A stretch of 7,375 bases of DNA from Patescibacteria group bacterium. GTDB lineage: Bacteria > Patescibacteriota > Minisyncoccia > Phycocordibacterales > UBA12079. The stretch spans positions 1 through 7,375 of the forward strand of contig JAHIOZ010000136.1 in assembly GCA_018894995.1 (NCBI GenBank), in the 5' to 3' direction. This document shows, piece after piece, positions 4,787 through 7,375 of this stretch; the first letter of the stretch is position 1, and each line of letters opens with the position of its first letter. The translations under genes and the position numbers were made by a program. Under the pieces are notes generated by a model that was not told the DNA's origin, ran no database searches, and saw only the letters and a list, made by a program, of their open reading frames with translations.

Positions 4787-7375
4787 ATGGCCGATGACCT
4801 TTTCACCAATAGGAAGAACCTGAACGAGATCTGCACGGTCCCGGACAAGATCATTTCCGTGTATTCGCTGGAAAAGCATGTCTGGGCCGACTCGAACTCC
4901 GAAGTCAGCCGCAAGGCCCGCAAGCCAGAGATTAAGACCATCGAGGAGTTCCAGATTGATCCGGTCCGGCCATTCCTCACGGACATTTTGCGCAACATGG
5001 CCGCCCCCTGGAAACCCGAACGCAGGGACAATCCCGTTGGCCAGGGGTATTGGATTCAGGCCGAGTTCGGGTCCGGCAAATCACATCTGCTCTGCTGCCT
5101 TGCCACCCTGGCTCTGGGACGTAAGGAAGCCTGGGAGATCGTCAAGAAGAAAGAGAACGCCTCCGGCCGCGGCAAACGCGAGTCCCTTTTCCGTTTCTGG
5201 GAGGAGGGCCTGGAGGCGAAAAGCGGCAAAGGCACCAAAGGCATCTTTGTCATTGTCAAGACGCTGGTGGGTGCAGGCAGCGGGACGGTGGGCCTGACCG
5301 ATAAGGGCCGGCGGTTCTCCGAGTACATCTTGGATGCTGCCAAGGAACAAATACAGGTCGAGCTCGGCAAAAACATCTCCTTGTATCCAGTTGAGCTGTT
5401 GGCCAACCGGTTTATTGCCGAAGACCTGGAACGCTATCGGAAAGACCTGGCCAAGTTCCTGCGCGACCCGAAGTTCTTTGACGAAGACGAATTCGAAGAA
5501 GTTGACGAATTCATCCGCACCATCCAACAGAATAAAACCCCGGAGTATAAGCGGAGCTGCGGCAACAAGCTCTGGCGTTTCTATACCGAGTATTTGAAAG
5601 TTCAGCCGCAAATCGCCGCCGAGACCGAGGACATCCTCAAGCACATGACGGAGACCATCCTGGCCGAGGGGTATAGTGGCATTCTGCTGGTGTTGGACGA
5701 GGTGTCGCTGTTCATGAAGAACCGGGACGAAGATCAGCGGACCGACGACGAGAAGACCCTGGTCGTGCTATCGAACCGCCTGGCGAAGATTCACAATCTG
5801 CCCGTCTGGACGGTCTGCGCGGCTCAGCAGGCCATCGAGAGCAAGATGGGCGTCAAGAACATCATCGCCGACGATCGGTTGAAGCTGGTCAAACTGCTGG
5901 AGGAGGACAAGGACTACTACGATATCGTTCTCGCCCGCGTGCGGGAGATCAAGGACCCGGCAGCCATCAGCAATTACTACCTCCATTACAAGCGGGGATT
6001 CACCTGGCCCAACAGCATCGGCGAACCGGACTTCCGCCACTTCTTCCCGTTCCATAAACCCGCCATCGAGGTCTTGCGGGGGATCACCTACGAACTAACC
6101 ACGACCCGCTCCGCGATCCACTTCATGCACCAGACTCTCAAGCACCAGATCAAACAGAAGGGCCGCGAGCTCATTCGTTTGTGGGAGCTATTCGACGAAG
6201 ACGTACGATACGAAGAGGACCCGAGCGGGGTCCACGCGGGTCTGGTGGCCATCAAGACGAGACGTGAGACGGATTACCGGGCTTATGAAGCATGCAAGCG
6301 GCAGATCGACGGCTTGACGAAGGGTTATCTGAAGGTGCATCGCGACAAGGGCGTCAAGGTTATCCAGACACTCTTTCTCTATCATATCGCCCGCACCCGC
6401 CAGCAGGGCATCACACCGGAGGAGATCGCGAACTCGGTGCTCATCGAGCGGGACGCCGACGCCAATCCGGACGAGAACAACCAGCATTACGAAACCATCG
6501 CCGACAACCTCAAGAAGGAACTGCGGCAGATCGTCCAGGCCTTTGACGATGAGAAGCGGCCGAGATACCGGTTTGACCCCGTCTTCAGTGGGGTGGACCC
6601 CAGGGACGAGTTCGGAAAAGCCCGCGACGAAGCTGAATCCAATGAGGCCATGCAGAAAGAAGCCTGGGACCATCTTCTGGCGCTCGACGAATGGCCGGTA
6701 CGAACGCGTCAGATGACCATCGATCTATCCAGCGGCGTTCGATCCACCTTCCGGAATATCGCACCGTTCGTTGCGCAGTGGGAGGACCGAGGGGCTATCC
6801 GCTCCGGAGATCAAAACCTGAACTTGGTCTGGCAGGGACGGCAGATAACCGGCCGGGTAGGAATGCGCGATCTCGGGCGAACGTTCTCCGAAAACCAGGT
6901 CTTGCCCGCCATTGAAAGCGACCAAACAGATTTTGATTTTGCCGTATACATTGGCACGCGGAACATAGCGGATGCCTCCGTGGTCAAGCTGATCGAGAGG
7001 CGGAAAGACCCACGAGTCATTCTCTGGACACCGGCTGAGTTAACTCAGGAGGAACGGGACCGACTCATCGACTTTACCGCTTACCGTAAGCTCATATCCG
7101 ACTGGCAAGGCAAGGAAACCGAGGATGCCGTCACGGTGGTCAACTGGGTTTCCAATGCGCTCCAATCCGATCTTGCCAGGATCGTGAAGATCGTGGACAA
7201 CAGTTATACCCGGGGCCGCGTCGACGCTCTGAACAACACACAGATGGATTTTCGCGTGGCCGGCGAACTGGCGGCCATCCTTACGCCGTTGGTGGATCGG
7301 GTGCTCACTGCCGCTTATGTATCCAGGGACATCAAGTTTGATCCGCCGTTCATATTCCGCAAGGAAGAGGGCGTC
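4787..7375 (+). CDS. BrxC/PglY-like P-loop ATPase (DUF499/DUF6079 type), C-terminus beyond the window
   Basis: The frame is open from the ATG at 4787 to the window end (863 codons) with no stop. Walker A is AEFGSGKS (92-99) in the context GYWIQAEFGSGKSHLL, closely like BrxC proteins (W-I-x-G-x-FGSGKSH-x-L). Walker B is GILLVLDEVSLF (298-309) with Asp304 and Glu305. A sensor-like strand, WTVCAAQQAIE (341-351), and DDRLKLVKL (362-370) follow. Proteins of this family are usually around 1,200 residues, so roughly a quarter to a third is missing on the right. BrxC/PglY is the large ATPase core of BREX and works with PglX and PglZ. The gene begins 3 bases after the methyltransferase stop and in the same frame, so the two are probably translated from one mRNA. 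The ATPase call is firm. Its exact place within BrxC, PglY or DUF6079 is less so. Confidence 0.88.
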   Translation, partial: MADDLFTNRKNLNEICTVPDKIISVYSLEKHVWADSNSEVSRKARKPEIKTIEEFQIDPVRPFLTDILRNMAAPWKPERRDNPVGQGYWIQAEFGSGKSHLLCCLATLALGRKEAWEIVKKKENASGRGKRESLFRFWEEGLEAKSGKGTKGIFVIVKTLVGAGSGTVGLTDKGRRFSEYILDAAKEQIQVELGKNISLYPVELLANRFIAEDLERYRKDLAKFLRDPKFFDEDEFEEVDEFIRTIQQNKTPEYKRSCGNKLWRFYTEYLKVQPQIAAETEDILKHMTETILAEGYSGILLVLDEVSLFMKNRDEDQRTDDEKTLVVLSNRLAKIHNLPVWTVCAAQQAIESKMGVKNIIADDRLKLVKLLEEDKDYYDIVLARVREIKDPAAISNYYLHYKRGFTWPNSIGEPDFRHFFPFHKPAIEVLRGITYELTTTRSAIHFMHQTLKHQIKQKGRELIRLWELFDEDVRYEEDPSGVHAGLVAIKTRRETDYRAYEACKRQIDGLTKGYLKVHRDKGVKVIQTLFLYHIARTRQQGITPEEIANSVLIERDADANPDENNQHYETIADNLKKELRQIVQAFDDEKRPRYRFDPVFSGVDPRDEFGKARDEAESNEAMQKEAWDHLLALDEWPVRTRQMTIDLSSGVRSTFRNIAPFVAQWEDRGAIRSGDQNLNLVWQGRQITGRVGMRDLGRTFSENQVLPAIESDQTDFDFAVYIGTRNIADASVVKLIERRKDPRVILWTPAELTQEERDRLIDFTAYRKLISDWQGKETEDAVTVVNWVSNALQSDLARIVKIVDNSYTRGRVDALNNTQMDFRVAGELAAILTPLVDRVLTAAYVSRDIKFDPPFIFRKEEGV

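Noticed and set aside
5081..5644. 187-codon minus-strand open frame, and similar ones at 5768-6055 and 6188-6673
   Set aside because: All are antisense to the BrxC-like ATPase, whose plus-strand frame is continuous and carries Walker motifs.
455..7375. DISARM or a classical type I restriction-modification system
   Set aside because: No DrmA/DrmB-type helicase, no phospholipase-D-like DrmC, and no HsdR or HsdS-like gene is visible. The ATPase and small genes fit BREX better.

Overview
The window holds the left end and first half of a plus-strand operon that looks like a BREX-family phage-defence locus. It lies next to a divergent REP-associated (Y1) transposase fragment. The transposase N-terminus (MPRLARLDAPGVLHHV...) resembles copies I know from Desulfobacterota/Geobacter-type bacteria. 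Together with the GC-rich coding sequence, this suggests an environmental Gram-negative bacterium of deltaproteobacterial type. That assignment is an inference and is weak.

Layout: (1) 1-135, minus strand, 5' end of a Y1/RAYT transposase running off the left edge. (2) 136-454, AT-rich non-coding stretch with a good sigma70-type promoter (316-343) reading into the operon and repeated TTGAC(T/C)...CCTATT-like motifs. (3) 455-676, small excisionase-type winged HTH protein, the likely local regulator. (4) 679-1836, a protein with a RadC-type N-terminal helix-hairpin-helix domain, without the RadC JAB peptidase domain, joined to a BrxA (DUF1819)-like region. (5) 1833-2390, a BrxF-like protein that keeps the Walker-B-like region but lacks a Walker A lysine. 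(6) 2393-4783, a large amino-methyltransferase (DPFCGSG and DPPY motifs) with a zinc-knuckle insert and winged-helix-like C-terminal repeats. (7) 4787 to the right edge, a BrxC/PglY-like P-loop ATPase (DUF499/DUF6079 type), open at the window end.

Genes 3 to 7 are packed tightly (gaps of 2, -4, 2 and 3 bases) and probably form one transcript. By family knowledge, the methyltransferase marks self DNA, while the BrxC-like ATPase and the small BrxA/BrxF-like partners assemble on DNA to block unmodified phage. PglZ (alkaline phosphatase fold) and a helicase (BrxHII type) would be expected just beyond the right edge, but neither is visible. The gene set is closest to type 3 BREX. The order (brxA-like, brxF-like, methyltransferase, brxC-like), the RadC-domain fusion and the degenerate BrxF P-loop are unlike the textbook type 3 layout.

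The most striking non-gene signal is base composition. The catalytic part of the methyltransferase (about 2393-4100) is distinctly AT-richer (60-base rows counted at 42-48% GC) than the flanking genes and its own C-terminus (rows at 52-70%). This looks like a domain-level replacement of the modification module inside an otherwise uniform operon.
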